Positions 10,762 through 21,951 of a stretch of 64,000 nt of DNA are shown here, in pieces. Source of the stretch: Serripes groenlandicus (lineage: Eukaryota > Mollusca > Bivalvia > Cardiida > Cardiidae). A program made the position numbers and the translations under genes. The stretch lies in assembly GCA_031761405.1 (NCBI GenBank), contig JASEVX010000011.1, positions 27,019,527 to 27,083,526 on the forward strand, written 5' to 3'. The notes beneath the pieces were generated by a model. It saw only the letters and a list, made by a program, of their open reading frames with translations, was not told where the DNA came from and made no database searches. Numbering within the stretch: position 1 is the stretch's first letter; every line of letters begins with the position of its first letter.

Positions 10762-11028
10762 CAGCCGTTCTGCGGGAGAACCAACATTGTCGAGTCTGCG
10801 TAAAGTATTGACCCGGATAAGCCTAAGCATGCTGCTCAGGCTAACCCGGACAGACACTTTCGGCCTCCTATGGATTTTCTGTTTCCGGGATCATTCCTCT
10901 ATAGTCTATACCTCTATTCTCCTGAGACGGAATGTGTCGGCGTAGATCAGCCTGCGCGGAGCGCGCAGGCTGATCTGGATCGCAACATTACGCACAGTCC
11001 AAAATGTTGGTTTTCCCGTGGAACGACA
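10762..11028 (+). mobile_element. GAGCC palindromic MITE, copy 2
   Basis: The arms AGCCGTTCTGCGGGAGAA and TTTTCCCGTGGAACGACA enclose CGGATAAGCCTAAGCATGCT (left) and CAGCCTGCGCGGAGCGCG followed by CAGGCTGATCTGG (right). The right arm contains a 25-bp perfect inner palindrome near 10950. The middle block ACTTTCGGCCTCCTATGGAT gives the forward orientation. The end trinucleotides are slightly decayed. Confidence 0.85.
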
Positions 11029-11236
11029 CATTTCATTAATATTTAATTGATTTTCTGATGATTTTATACCAAATATATCTCTCGTTTCCCATTATACGTC
11101 TAAACTTATCTTAGACTGCATCGGCTGCTTCTGCTGTCTTATGTATTAGCATATTTAGTCCACATAACTTCAAAGGCCGACAAGAAATAAAGTATATGAA
11201 CTAATTGTCTCACTACTACGGTTAAGATTATTTGTT

Positions 11237-11566
11237 AAAAGTGATATCCCAATTATCGACGCCTCTCGTAGTACAATCGCTACTGCAACACAATATTCCA
11301 TATATATTGCAAATTGATCTGCATATGATGTTTGCAAATGTTCAGATATTAAATATTGTGTTCAATCATTTGATTCTAAATCTGCAGCTGATGTTTGTAA
11401 ATGTTCAAACGCTTATGTACACACTTTTTCTGGGGTAACACATAAGCAGATGAAGGTAATAGATAAAACTCTGCAAAATTTACAATCACATTTGTCTGAT
11501 ATACAGGTCAAATTACGCCAAATACATCCGCGGGTCATGCTGATCTACAGCCAAATAGTCCCTTAA
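11237..11566 (+). pseudogene. Coding-like relic of unknown family, cysteine-containing and coiled-coil-like
   Basis: Reading in one frame from 11237 gives about 109 codons with a single internal stop (TGA near 11314). The translation has two similar segments, SAYDVCKCS and SAADVCKCS, about 27 residues apart. A polar helix with heptad-like spacing (MKVIDKTLQNLQSHLSDIQV) follows. Composition is far more protein-like than in surrounding frames. I do not recognise the family. It could be an exon of a host gene, a decayed gene fragment or a piece of an unidentified transposon. No start codon or splice sites were established. Confidence 0.35.
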
Positions 11567-11795
11567 AAAAGTTGTATTGCGTAAGATTGAGTGTATACAT
11601 TGAATATATATGACATTGAGTTTAAATTCATTATAAATGTGTATAGGATGCACTTGATAAATTTTACTATTTTTACCTTGTTTGAAAGAGAAAATATGGA
11701 ATGTGAAACACCAGTATTGTCCGGGCCCGATTTGGTCCAAAATGACAGTAACCATTTTCACCTGGTGCATTCTTTCTTGCATAATGCATGAAACA

Positions 11796-11813
11796 CCCCC
11801 CCCCCCCCCCCCC
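11796..11813 (+). repeat. Poly-C run (18 C)
   Basis: Eighteen consecutive C. Such runs are unstable in cloning and sequencing, so the length may be inaccurate. Confidence 0.9.
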
Positions 11814-12152
11814 ACACCCATTTCTTTTGGACTGTTTTGAAGCTTGGAGGTAACTGTTGTTAATGATATATGTTCTACAGAGAAACGCTTAGAAAATGTG
11901 GAAATTGAGTGCCGAAACCGGTCGATTTACATGGAAACAAAGAATGAATTTATTTGGTGTATTGACTGTACGGATCGTTGGATCTAATAAGGTATGAATA
12001 TACCATTGGTTATTCATCGCGGAAAATTGTTATATTATACGAGGAAGGGAAACATAATTGTGTGTGCAAAGATGATGGGAAATGACTAGAATCACATTCA
12101 GTTTATTGTAGTTTATGTTTGAATGTCAGATAGTAATGTATTCATCGATGAG
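11814..12152. other. Nothing recognised
   Basis: Mixed-composition sequence with no frame, RNA gene or repeat identified. Confidence 0.5.
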
Positions 12153-12286
12153 ACAAACAATTGATTGAGTGTTTGTTTTGGTGTTTTTCGCCGCTTTTAA
12201 CAATTGTTCCGTTATATCATGGCGTTTCCTTGGAAAGTTACCAGTACTACTAGTCCATTTAACCCGACACCAGCTAGTCAGTCGTA
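12153..12286 (-). repeat. 5'-truncated SINE, 'AAAGCGGCG...CACCAAACAATC' family (minus)
   Basis: On the minus strand the 3' half of the commonest SINE is present: GGTGTCGGGTTAAATGG, AAGTTACC-like, CGCCATGATATAACGGAAC and GCGGCGAAAAACACCAAAAC. The tRNA head is missing beyond 12286. Confidence 0.75.
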
Positions 12287-12530
12287 TCTACATACATTCT
12301 CATACATATATTTAATCGGTATTATTATTTTGTTATCATTAAAGACAATTGTTATGGTATCTGTATTTTAATTGATACATAGAAATCGTTGTTGTGTCAT
12401 TTGAAACATGTATGTTGTCATTTGAAATAAATGCATTTAATGTCATCATGTTAGCTTTGATGAAATACAAACTTCTAAGAAACTTCCATTTTAAACAAAC
12501 CTTTAAACTCCGTTGCTCACACGTATAAAA

Positions 12531-12765
12531 CGTCTCCGTGGTATAGTGGCAGATCGGCCGCCTAGGGTTAGGGGGGGGGGGGGGGTCGCGTGTTCAATCC
12601 CCGGCAGCGTCATACCAGAAACTTTAACATTGGTAGTAATGGCTGTCCTCCTTGACTTGCTGGTGTCAGGATAAATGGACCATTAGTACAGGTAACTTAC
12701 CCAGGAAACGCTTTGATCCCATGGGAGAAATAGTTGAAGCCGGCGTTAATCAATCAATCAATCAC
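12531..12765 (+). repeat. tRNA-derived SINE, commonest family
   Basis: The head CTCCGTGGTATAGTGGCAGA is an A-box region, followed by a B box CGTGTTCAATCCCC near 12588. The body has GGTAGTAATGGCTGTCCTCC, TGGTGTCAGGATAAATGGAC, GGTAACTTACCCAGGAAACG and the end CCGGCGTTAATCAATCAATC. A run of 15 G (12571-12585) has expanded between the A and B boxes. Confidence 0.85.
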
Positions 12766-13726
12766 ATGTATAAAACGATGTGACCAATCAATTTGTCCGA
12801 GCTGTTATCAAATTAAGTGTCATTGCATTTCATACCAATTTTCAGATTTGACGAAATATTTTGAAACTTGCCAGTCCGAAAGTTCTTTTCTAATATATTT
12901 CCTTCTATATTCAACCAAATATTGCATGAACATTTTCAGTCCAGGATTTCTTTCTCAGTCAGATCTGAAGGACTGACAACGTTTGCGATGATTAAATTTT
13001 CAGTAAATTTGTTGACATTTTACATGTAAAACCCAGCAATTTTCCACAAATTTCAACGCCAAACATTTTCTTCCTTTTTTTGTTTGACTGGATCTAGGCA
13101 TAGTTCGAGTATAGGTTATGCCACGTCAACGGTCAGATCATTAGCCATTTTTTAGTCAAATGTTCATTTGTGTCCCAATGATTTTTATAGCAAAAGCCGA
13201 TGAAAATGACGGAATTACGTGCACATTCCACCGTATGCTTAGATGAACGAAAAGTGATGCAGGGAACTGTTTCCTATGCGATACATCTTTTCAGAGAAAT
13301 CACATGCCATTTTCGTAGAAGAATAATTATATATAATTAACATCGCCCTATTTTCTATACTGTATACCGTTTAAATTATCTACACAAAAGATAAGGAAGG
13401 CAGATGGAATAATAGGCTGCGTGATTAGGTTTGTTATCTTCTTTCTTTTATAGTATCTATTGTTTTTCTGTAAATTAGGTTCATTGACATATAATGCCCT
13501 TGTTTTACGGAAAAACACACACATTAGATTAAGCAAACCGTAAAGATAACGTCTCATTCCTGTAGATGTTAGTGCGTCCTCCACATTTTACATTTCACAT
13601 CTCGTCACCTCGATGATCATTTTACAGGTAATCTCTATATTTTATAAATGGTACCTACCTGAGTCAGTTTGAATAAATCAGACAAACTCATCCGATGTTA
13701 TTGTAAATAAGTTAGACGGTGATCAG
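12766..13726. other. AT-rich sequence, nothing recognised
   Basis: The frame at 13348-13584 (-) has no domain. No repeat family matched. Confidence 0.5.
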
Positions 13727-14163
13727 AGGTCCATATAACGAACGGTGTACATGTCCTTTCCCCTATATTTCCCCCGTATTATTCAACCAACCATATGACT
13801 GGGGTAAATACCTGATTGCGACGATTCTTTTTAGTACCGCAACATATGGTTTCAGTGTCAAATAAGGATTTTAGAACATGCAAAACGCCCCATATCTAGA
13901 GCACCGACTGTGATAATGCCGAAATAAGCCCGGAGTCAAACACTTGGAGTCACCACTAAACCAGAGCTCTATATAAGGGGCCTTTTTCTTGTTCTAAAAT
14001 TCATATTTGACATTCAAACCATATGTTGTTGGTACTCAAAGCAATCGTCTCAGTGAGACGAATTTTGTATTACCCACACCATAGAATTTAGTTGAGTAAT
14101 AAGAGAAATATTGTTGGGAAAAGAACTGTTCACTCCCTCTTATCTAGTCCTCTGATACACTAT
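13727..14163. mobile_element. Nested fold-back element, copy 2
   Basis: Two large inverted arms, about 13791-13915 and 13964-14090, share AACCATATG...GGTA(C)...GATTCTTTTTAGTACCG and AAATAAGGATTTTAGAAC on one side and the complements on the other. The right edge TCTTATCTAGTCCTCTGATA is the inverse of the left end of the copy at 5531. The left edge GATCAGAGGTCCATATA is a weak match. It has no coding capacity and directly precedes an assembly gap. Confidence 0.55.
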
Positions 14164-14205
14164 AACATATGTATGTTAATGTACAAGTCATCATAACTCA
14201 ACATA

Positions 14206-14405
14206 NNNNNNNNNNNNNNNNNNNNNNNNNNNNNNNNNNNNNNNNNNNNNNNNNNNNNNNNNNNNNNNNNNNNNNNNNNNNNNNNNNNNNNNNNNNNNNN
14301 NNNNNNNNNNNNNNNNNNNNNNNNNNNNNNNNNNNNNNNNNNNNNNNNNNNNNNNNNNNNNNNNNNNNNNNNNNNNNNNNNNNNNNNNNNNNNNNNNNNN
14401 NNNNN
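14206..14405. other. Assembly gap, 200 N
   Basis: Exactly 200 undetermined bases, a size typical of a placeholder. Open frames crossing it are meaningless. Confidence 1.
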
Positions 14406-14724
14406 GTATAATAATAATATAAATGTCCAGCCTTTTAACAAAATCAGCCAGTACAAATATAAGATCAAGCAATTCTCATACACTCCCAAGTACAAATATA
14501 TGTATTGGCGTAAAATCTAAGTTAACAAAATTAATTTACTTAATACTTCTTTGTTTGCTATTTTCGTCGGTCTATATGCATTATAAATTAACTACAAGAC
14601 AGGGCTTAAGTTTATCTGATTTCTATGTTTAAAAAATTATAGAAATAGTTAATAGTTCGTACACAGTCCTTTCACAGAACAGAAAACAAATTCGATTGAA
14701 AACTTTGAAATATCCGATAAACCA

Positions 14725-14790
14725 AGTCAGTGGTGGAGCTGTTAAAGCGTCCGCCTAAGACACTGGTTCGATCCCAAGTCGAGTCATTCT
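14725..14790 (+). repeat. tRNA-like SINE head, commonest family, 3' part missing
   Basis: GTCAGTGGTGGAGCTGTTAA then AGCGTCCGCCTAAGAC gives the A-box region, and CTGGTTCGATCCCAAGTC the B box (near 14764). The typical body does not follow cleanly. Confidence 0.6.
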
Positions 14791-15762
14791 AAGCTCTGTA
14801 CCGCCTGACCCAAGGATTACGGGGATAACATTACGATTGATCCACACATTCAATAAACACATAGCTTCGGTTTATAAAAGCATCTTATTTCCATTCCAAA
14901 CCAAAGTGGTGCAGTTTACTAAAGAAACACCAACATGTAAACGTGTATTCATTACTAATAAGAAAAACATTCTCGTACAAGTGGTTTAATGTAATTTGTG
15001 TATGACAAAATAATGGCATCGGTTATGGTATCAGTTACAGCGAAGTCTAGACTATCGTCTTTGTTACACGACAATTCTACAGTTGTTCTTAATCTGCAAT
15101 TCATTAGCAAATAAACATACACCAACGGTATAATAACATTCTTTTGAAAATAATCTTTTTTTTGACAAGGTGCGTGCTATATTCAGAAGTATTGCGATGC
15201 ATTCATTCGTTTGAGAACTAACCAACGTATGCTTATTTATGAGTATATGATGTAAGCTTCAAGGCTAAGGAAAATATTACTTTTAAAATATTTGTTTTTG
15301 ACGACCTTATATGAAACAGTCCTTTTAAATGTGATGCTTTATCCATTGTTAACTATTTCTTGTTATAATGGTGAAGCGATTTGTTTGCAATATTTTAATT
15401 GGCTTAATGTGCATATAAACTATAACATAATATAATATCATTATAATAGACGTCGCATACGATATAGAAAATAATATGGTGATGGAAGAACAATACAATA
15501 CATCGATTCTAGAAGTTATTTCACAAGGTGTTAGACGATTATAAGCCGAATCCTCCAATTAAATTACAGCTTTTAACTAGCCTAATGCTCGATGTGATAA
15601 GTAAATCTGGATACTCCCCAAGATTCAACTTGATCTGAATCTGATGTTTTCTTGCAATCTTATTTCAATAGCGGAACAACTATGGTTAAACAGTCTTAAC
15701 TTTGATACAGAGGATTTTGAATATGGGAATAAAGAGGCAACGATAATTTTCTCTCACTCCTT
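14791..15762. other. AT-rich sequence, nothing recognised
   Basis: The frame at 15349-15558 (-) is isoleucine/tyrosine-rich with no domain. No repeat matched. Confidence 0.5.
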
Positions 15763-15993
15763 CTCGGTGCTGTAGTGGAGAGCGGTGCAAAAGGTCGTGT
15801 ATTAAATCCCCGGACAATTCATACCAAATACTTTAAAAATGGTAGTACTAACCGTCCTCCTTAGCGTTCAGAGTTTCGGGGTTAGTATTAACTTGCTGGT
15901 GTTAGGATAAATGGACCAGTAGTACTGGTAACTTACCCAGGAAACTGAAAACCTGTTGTAAAGCGGCGTTAATCACCAAACAATCAATCACTC
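15763..15993 (+). repeat. tRNA-derived SINE, commonest family
   Basis: The head CTCGGTGCTGTAGTGGAGAG is followed by a decayed B box (GTATTAAATCCCCGG). The body has AATGGTAGTACTAACCGTCC, AGGATAAATGGACCAGTAGT and AACTTACCCAGGAAAC, and ends AAAGCGGCGTTAATCACC, AAACAATCAATCA. Confidence 0.85.
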
Positions 15994-16107
15994 AAATCGT
16001 TGATATGGAAAGTGCTTGGGACAAGTATTAACGGACATTTCCTTCTGAAGCTTATATGTATAAGATGTTCATACTTTCTTTAATATATATTCTACTTGGA
16101 TGAATTC

Positions 16108-16308
16108 GACGGTGTGGCTGTAGAACGTCCGCTTAGGGTGCGAGAGGTACCTGGCTCGTTTCACGGTCGGGTCATATTAAATACCTTAACAACGGTACTA
16201 ATAGCTTTCTCTCCTTGACGCCAATGATAGCCGAATTGTCTGGTTAGAATAACGACTGTTATAATAAATGGACAAGTAGCACTAGTTACTTATCCAGAAA
16301 TGATCGTA
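16108..16308 (+). repeat. tRNA-derived SINE, commonest family (diverged)
   Basis: The head GACGGTGTGGCTGTAGAACG then TCCGCTTAGGGTGCGAGAGG is clear. The B-box area is altered (CTGGCTCGTTTCACGG). AACGACTGTTATAATAAATG and GGACAAGTAGCACTAGTTAC mark the body. Confidence 0.75.
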
Positions 16309-16349
16309 AGAAACCTTACACATTTATAAAAGCAACCCAGACAATAGAT

Positions 16350-16895
16350 GATGGAGGGAAGCCATACCAAATCACGTAGGTTGGTCTGTATAAATGGATA
16401 TTTATATTCTATTGTCGCTGTATTATATACGAGTGTTAATATTGGTTCATTAATCTCCTATGCTTCCGATGGTTCAAATAGTGTTGCCAAATCGAAAACA
16501 ATTTATCATATATATAATTCGATACGTTAACAGTTGTAACAATATTGAAATAGCTTGCGGGATAAGCCATACCAAAACACGTAGGTTGCGCAGGCTGATC
16601 TGGGTCGATACATTAAGCAGAGGCCATAATGTTGGTTTTCTCGTGGGACTGCTCAAATTGATAGCACTAATACAATATCACAGTATTGAAGAAGACTTTA
16701 AACATGCCATCTAAATATATTTCATTATATACGAGTGTATTGATATTGGTTCATTAATTTGCGTCGTTTTTCTCCGCATCAACTTAATCAAAACGTATGT
16801 TTTTCATGAATCGTATAATGTTCTCCAGTCGAAAGCAGTGAATTAATTATACACAATTTGATACGTAAATAGTTGTAATACTGTTCAAATAGTTG
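16350..16895. repeat. Diverged direct duplication, interrupted by a MITE fragment
   Basis: AAGCCATACCAAATCACGTA at about 16359 recurs as AAGCCATACCAAAACACGTA at about 16564. ATTATATACGAGTGT...TATTGGTTCATTAAT at 16422 recurs at 16724. AATTCGATACGTTAACAGTT then GTAACAATATT recurs as ATTTGATACGTAAATAGTTG near 16857. The two halves differ in length because of the MITE fragment and other insertions. Confidence 0.6.
16586..16655 (+). mobile_element. GAGCC palindromic MITE, 70-bp right-end fragment
   Basis: GCGCAGGCTGATCTGGGTCG, ATACATTAAGCAGAGGCCAT and AATGTTGGTTTTCTCGTGGG plus ACTGCTC are the right arm of the family; the left arm and middle are absent. Confidence 0.8.
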
Positions 16896-17640
16896 TCTAA
16901 GCGGATTTAATATTTGTGGTGTTTGTATTATGCAAAATAAATACCATAAAGTGTTCGTCGTTATGTGCTCTTGAAAATAATCTAATAACTATGTCAGACA
17001 AAGAAAATTAATTCCTAAGACCAATGGACGACACAATAAATCTCTTTTAAATTTGAATAATATGTCGGCTTTGTTACAATAACAACGCGTCGAGATTTGC
17101 CACAATGGCGGCATGTCCCGCAAACCAACTGTAACGAATTTGACACCATTGTAGACCAAGATCAGCAAACGCATCCGCGCAATGTGTTCTGGCACTACAC
17201 TGTTCGCCAATTAGTCGTATAATGTGACAAGAATCTTCAGTATTCCAGTATCAATTTGGATCCTGTAAGCATGTTACCTTAAATCGTTCTATTAATGACG
17301 ATTTTGATGTATACTTAAGGTTTTTTTCTCCTGTAATATGCAGATTCTAGCTGATAGCCATTATAATTAAAAAGAAGTTTTTACGATATTTCTGTACATG
17401 CAATTGTTACAAACATTAACATAACATGATACGACGTTGTGACGTCGCATTTACGGCAGACGAAATTGCACGTAAAACACACGGCGATAAATACTAGTTT
17501 GCGTATTTAGGAGAAGACATTGCTTGTAATTAGTAACGTAAAATTGGTGTGCGCCGGGTGGACGTTACTAGGTTTCCATAGAAACGTATTATAGATATAA
17601 TATGAATGCAAATGCACTAATTTTACATTTATTTAAGGGA
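16896..17640. other. Nothing recognised
   Basis: The frame at 16989-17210 (-) has no recognisable domain and no splice context that I can support. No repeat matched. Confidence 0.45.
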
Positions 17641-17715
17641 TGGAATGAATACTGAAAACGATATTCGAATATTCGTTTTACTTATTCGAATATATTCGAA
17701 TATTCGTTTTTAGAA
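17641..17715. repeat. Short TATTCGAATA palindrome cluster
   Basis: CGATATTCGAATATTCGTTT, then TTATTCGAATATATTCGAAT and ATTCGTTTTTAGAATAAC. The palindrome TTCGAA occurs repeatedly within about 60 bp. It is probably simple-sequence decay. Confidence 0.6.
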
Positions 17716-18975
17716 TAACAAATCGGTATCATATTTCAGGTTTATCCGAATACTGGTACTTTTCAAGTTTCTTTTTCAAGTAATGGCAATTTTACAAGTA
17801 TAAGCTATTATATACGTATATATACGTATATATTGCCATGTTTTCAACTGAACTTCCACTCTCAAGAGATATATTTGAATTTGAATTTAAAAATTCCCCT
17901 CCAAACGATAAATCAAATTGCAACATTTTCGGAGCCGTATATTCATTAAGGTGTCGCTTGTTTACCAAATTTAATATTTAACCGAATCAAATTATTAACG
18001 AAGCATAGGGAGTTGGGTGATATTTCGTATTTTCTTTACCGATTTCGTCTTGTCAATTTAACCGCGTGTAGGAAGAAAGCAAAAAAGCGGACGATTCAAT
18101 TTGTTCGCTAATGTTAATTTGATTTTAAAGAAGTAAAAAGGAAAGCTGTATACTGTTGGGACGTAATGCAATGTTAAATATGATTTATTCAATTGTTGCA
18201 ATAGCTGTCTATGATGTAAACATCGACTATGAAGACAAAAACTTTAGAGAAAAGTCCACGAACTTCTGAGACACCCCTCGAACCATGGTGTGCATTTCAA
18301 TTACAATGGCATCTTTTCTTTTAAACCAAACCAAGGGTTTCCGAATAGGCTAGCCAAGCATTGTTCGCTGTGACTCAACGATAAAAGTGTATGGAAAATG
18401 AAAAACAAATTGACCATTAATTTTTGATTCAGAATACTGCTTAAGTATTCTCAATCATCTGTTATTTCTTACTGTTGTTGTATTATAATAACTTGTAAGG
18501 AGTCTTTTCATGTTTCATAGCTAAAAGAGATATATCAGCAATTCACGAACATACAGTCAAGCATGTCTTAAAGACCTCTTTGGAATAGCAATTCCCTGTC
18601 TTTAGCAACCTTACTTTTAATTTCCCAATTAATCATTTTCGGCACAAATAACCCTGTTATTAAAGACCATCTATGAACAAAGACCAGAGTGTTCTCTTCC
18701 AATGAATGGTCATTCAACACAGGTTTGACTGTATTAGCAAATCACGGAAACAGATCTATATTTTTATCAAAACATCGGCTAAATATTATTGTAAACCACT
18801 TGGTGTGCTAGACCGGAACTACTCAAATTGCAGGTAATGAAGGAAGTAACACTGTCAAGTTTTATTTTAATGGTATACCTCATTCTTTGTATACACTAGT
18901 GTGCGCTCAACTCCTATATAATTCAATATACTGACATAACAAAGAGCTATTGTGAAATGTTTTTCGTAAACTTAT
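17716..18975. other. AT-rich sequence, nothing recognised
   Basis: Includes short TATATACGTATATA runs near 17812. No protein-like frame was seen. Confidence 0.5.
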
Positions 18976-19222
18976 CGAGGGCTTGGCGTGAAAAGGTTGT
19001 AACTAAAAACCTATTTTGAAAACCCTGGTTTAGGGGCAATTTTGATCCCTTTGCAAACAATGCAAATTTAGATGCCATTGCTCAGAACGAGCAATGGCAC
19101 CTAAATTTCCATTGTTTACCAAGAAAAATGATTTAACGCTTATAAAGACTTTATGGCGAGGTGATTAACCTTGGTAAAAAAAATACCAATTTTAGTTACA
19201 ACCGTTTCACACCAAGCCCTCG
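18976..19222 (+). mobile_element. CGAGGGCTTGGCGTG fold-back MITE, copy 1
   Basis: Left end CGAGGGCTTGGCGTGAAAAG then GTTGTAACTAAAA; right end TTTTAGTTACAACCGTTTCA then CACCAAGCCCTCG: about 33-bp terminal inverted repeats. The centre is a perfect hairpin, TGCCATTGCTC-AGAAC-GAGCAATGGCA. Flanks are TTAT on both sides. No coding capacity. An inverted copy lies at 29941. Confidence 0.85.
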
Positions 19223-19228
19223 TTATGT

Positions 19229-19381
19229 CCCCGGTCGGTCATACCAAATACTTGGGGTAAGCACTACGACTACCTGACTGGTGGTGTCAGGATAAATAGA
19301 CCAGCATTGCTGGTAACTTACCCAGGATACGCCGTGATATAACTAAAATAATTTTGAATATGACGTAAAACACCAAACAAT
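19229..19381 (+). repeat. 5'-truncated SINE, commonest family
   Basis: GGTCGGTCATACCAAATACT, GACTGGTGGTGTCAGGATAA, GGTAACTTACCCAGGATACG and CGTAAAACACCAAACAAT are the body and tail. It begins a few bases after the MITE at 18976-19222. Confidence 0.85.
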
Positions 19382-20730
19382 ACTTATGTCCAACGTGCAG
19401 GTATTCATGTGTATGATATTAATTAATATAAATCTGATATGAAGATATTATTTGGGTTTGTACGATATGTGAATTTTACCATAACACCGTTTCACGATAA
19501 AAATCAAATTTATAAAATTAAAAGTTAAAGGTTTGAAAATATATTTTCGTTAATATCGTATTAGCACACTGTTTGTTTTAAAGTTGCCTGCTTTTTTTTT
19601 TTTTTTGCGTCAACGTTTTCGCTATAAAAAAAAAACCGACACTCATACAATTAGGTCAAAGCAAAACGCCATACAATCATCGACATCGGTTTCCATATAG
19701 AGAGAGCACACTTCAGTGCCGGTCATAAAAAATGTCGTTAACTGGATCTGTTACGAGAGTAAATTAAGTTAGCACGTCTCCATGAACTCCCTACCTCTAT
19801 CCCATAAACGATTTATACAAGTTTCAAAGTTGTTGTTGAGAAATGTATATTGAAAAGGTTCGAACTGTACGATAGACCTTTTCATTTCAAACAAGTCATG
19901 TGCATGTTATTACGATGTACTGAAAGATTTTGATAAGAACACATTTGAGAATATTACTCTGACGCAAGGTAAAATCATTGAAAGTGGATACCAAATTTGT
20001 TATAACTCTGAGGGGTTCATAAATATAAGGTAACCAATATAAAGGCAAGACGTTCCGTTTAGGAGACACATACACGACCTCTTCTTTCGTTCCCGTTTCT
20101 AAGCGGACAGGTAGCTGTTTTTAATCATATATTAGTGCCAACGAAAAAAAATCACTTTGTTTTTAAGTCCGACATATAGTGGCTGAAATGTGTTAATGAA
20201 CATTAAAATAAAGAATAATACTTGTTTAAGCAGCCTCTTACCACAGGAATAATAACATGTGCCCAGTTGAGTCCCGATCGCACAATTCAATTAGAAAATA
20301 CTATTGACGAATGTAAACAAAAAAGTTCGAATGATGTATTTTTTCATAGCACCGACAGACACTAAATTAGATCGTTTGCATTTTTTACAATGTAGTAAAA
20401 CACAAAATTTATTCTTTATAAAAGTTTCATTTCGGCACATTAAATTATTTGCTTACCCAATAGACTGACTACCTCTATTACTTTGCTGATCAATCGTCGC
20501 CAATGGTTGTTAACCATTTAGTCCAAATTAGGATTAGGAACTTTGCAACTTACTTGATTGACTCAATAAATACATAGAGGATATTACATGAGTGGTCATT
20601 CAATACGACATTTTATTAAACGAGTTTATAACATTTTGTAATAAATTCCAATTCGATGATTATTAGCGCAAAATATATATAACGTCGCTATATAGCGCGG
20701 TCATTTTCAATGCTTTTCATTATGACGTTA
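19382..20730. other. AT-rich sequence, nothing recognised
   Basis: Holds homopolymer T/A runs near 19590-19640 only. No frame or repeat family identified. Confidence 0.5.
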
Positions 20731-20790
20731 CGTAGCATTGTTATTACACTAGTTATATAAGGTAGCATTGTTATTACACTAGTTATATAC
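20731..20790. repeat. 30-bp tandem duplication
   Basis: GTAGCATTGTTATTACACTA then GTTATATA occurs twice head to tail, at 20731-20760 and 20761-20790, with almost no differences. Confidence 0.95.
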
Positions 20791-20923
20791 CGAAAAATAT
20801 AGAATGACGTTTTTTCACGCTGGCGACGTCATTTATGATATAAAATTATATATACTGGACACAATTCCTGACACAAGCATCAGGAATGACCATAGTTTGA
20901 TTGATCATGTTTAGAAATACCAT

Positions 20924-21127
20924 TCCGATCGCATACCAACGACTTTAAACATGATCATGATAGCTGCCCTCCTTGCCGCTCAAGAGTGCGGAGTAAGCAT
21001 TACGACTGTGACTTGCTGGCTGGTGTCAGAATAAACGGATCAGTACTACTGGTTACTTACTCATGGAACACCGTGGTATAAATGAACAGTTGTTGAAAGC
21101 GGCGTAAAACACCAAACAATCAATCAA
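20924..21127 (+). repeat. 5'-truncated SINE, commonest family
   Basis: It starts around the B-box end (CCGATCGCATACCAAC). The body GATAGCTGCCCTCCTTGCCG, GGCTGGTGTCAGAATAAACG and end AAAGCGGCGTAAAACACC, AAACAATCAATCAA are clear. Confidence 0.85.
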
Positions 21128-21951
21128 CAAACCCATATATTCCAGTACAGTATTCTTAAAATATTATTTAAAGCCAAAGAGCACTATCTTGTTTTTTACG
21201 ACAAGATAAGACATATTATATTTGTTTTTCCATGTCAAGTAACTGATGTCGCTACCGCAATATTGAATTAGTATTTACCTTGCAACTGTTACAACAAATA
21301 TTGTAGTGGTTTCTTGTATGCAATATAAATATGAGCAGTACATGCAATTGATATTTTTTTCCCCTGAAAGTATAGTAATTTAATGTAGGGTCAAAACGTT
21401 GATGCAAAATGAGCAACTGTCTCCAAAGTTGTCTGGTTCAGATTCGCATGCCGTAGGCTAATCAATTGTCATAGATTACAAACTTAATTTGACTTCAGAT
21501 ATTCATGTACTACTCATCAACATTGAAAACAGTGCAGTGCGTTTTGAAACTATGGCAACAATTTGAAAAATTCATAATAGAACAATAGTTCATTGTTTAT
21601 TTCAACACTTACTGGCGCGACGATAAAAAATACCATGTATGCATATAATCAGCCCAATGTTTCAAAATGCGTTTTTCTACACAACTACTGAAAATGAAAT
21701 GGAACTGATTACCAAAGGAAGTAATGAATCAAAATGAATCCCCGTTGACCTTTCTCCAGATTCAAGAAGAATGAATTATTTCATAATGCATTACCATAGA
21801 TTGGCATATCCTATTTCCCGCCGACGACAAAATCGATATCCCAGTAAATAACCGAATAAGTTGAGTGACATAGTATACGTAATTTCTCCTGAAATTGCAA
21901 TATGTCCTGACATGAAAGGCAACTTTCTTTGTGCTTGATACAACATTGTTC
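21128..21951. other. AT-rich sequence, nothing recognised
   Basis: No gene or repeat family identified. Confidence 0.5.

Noticed and set aside
14160..14495. Open frames of 80-111 codons across 14206-14405
   Set aside because: They run through 200 undetermined bases and carry no information.
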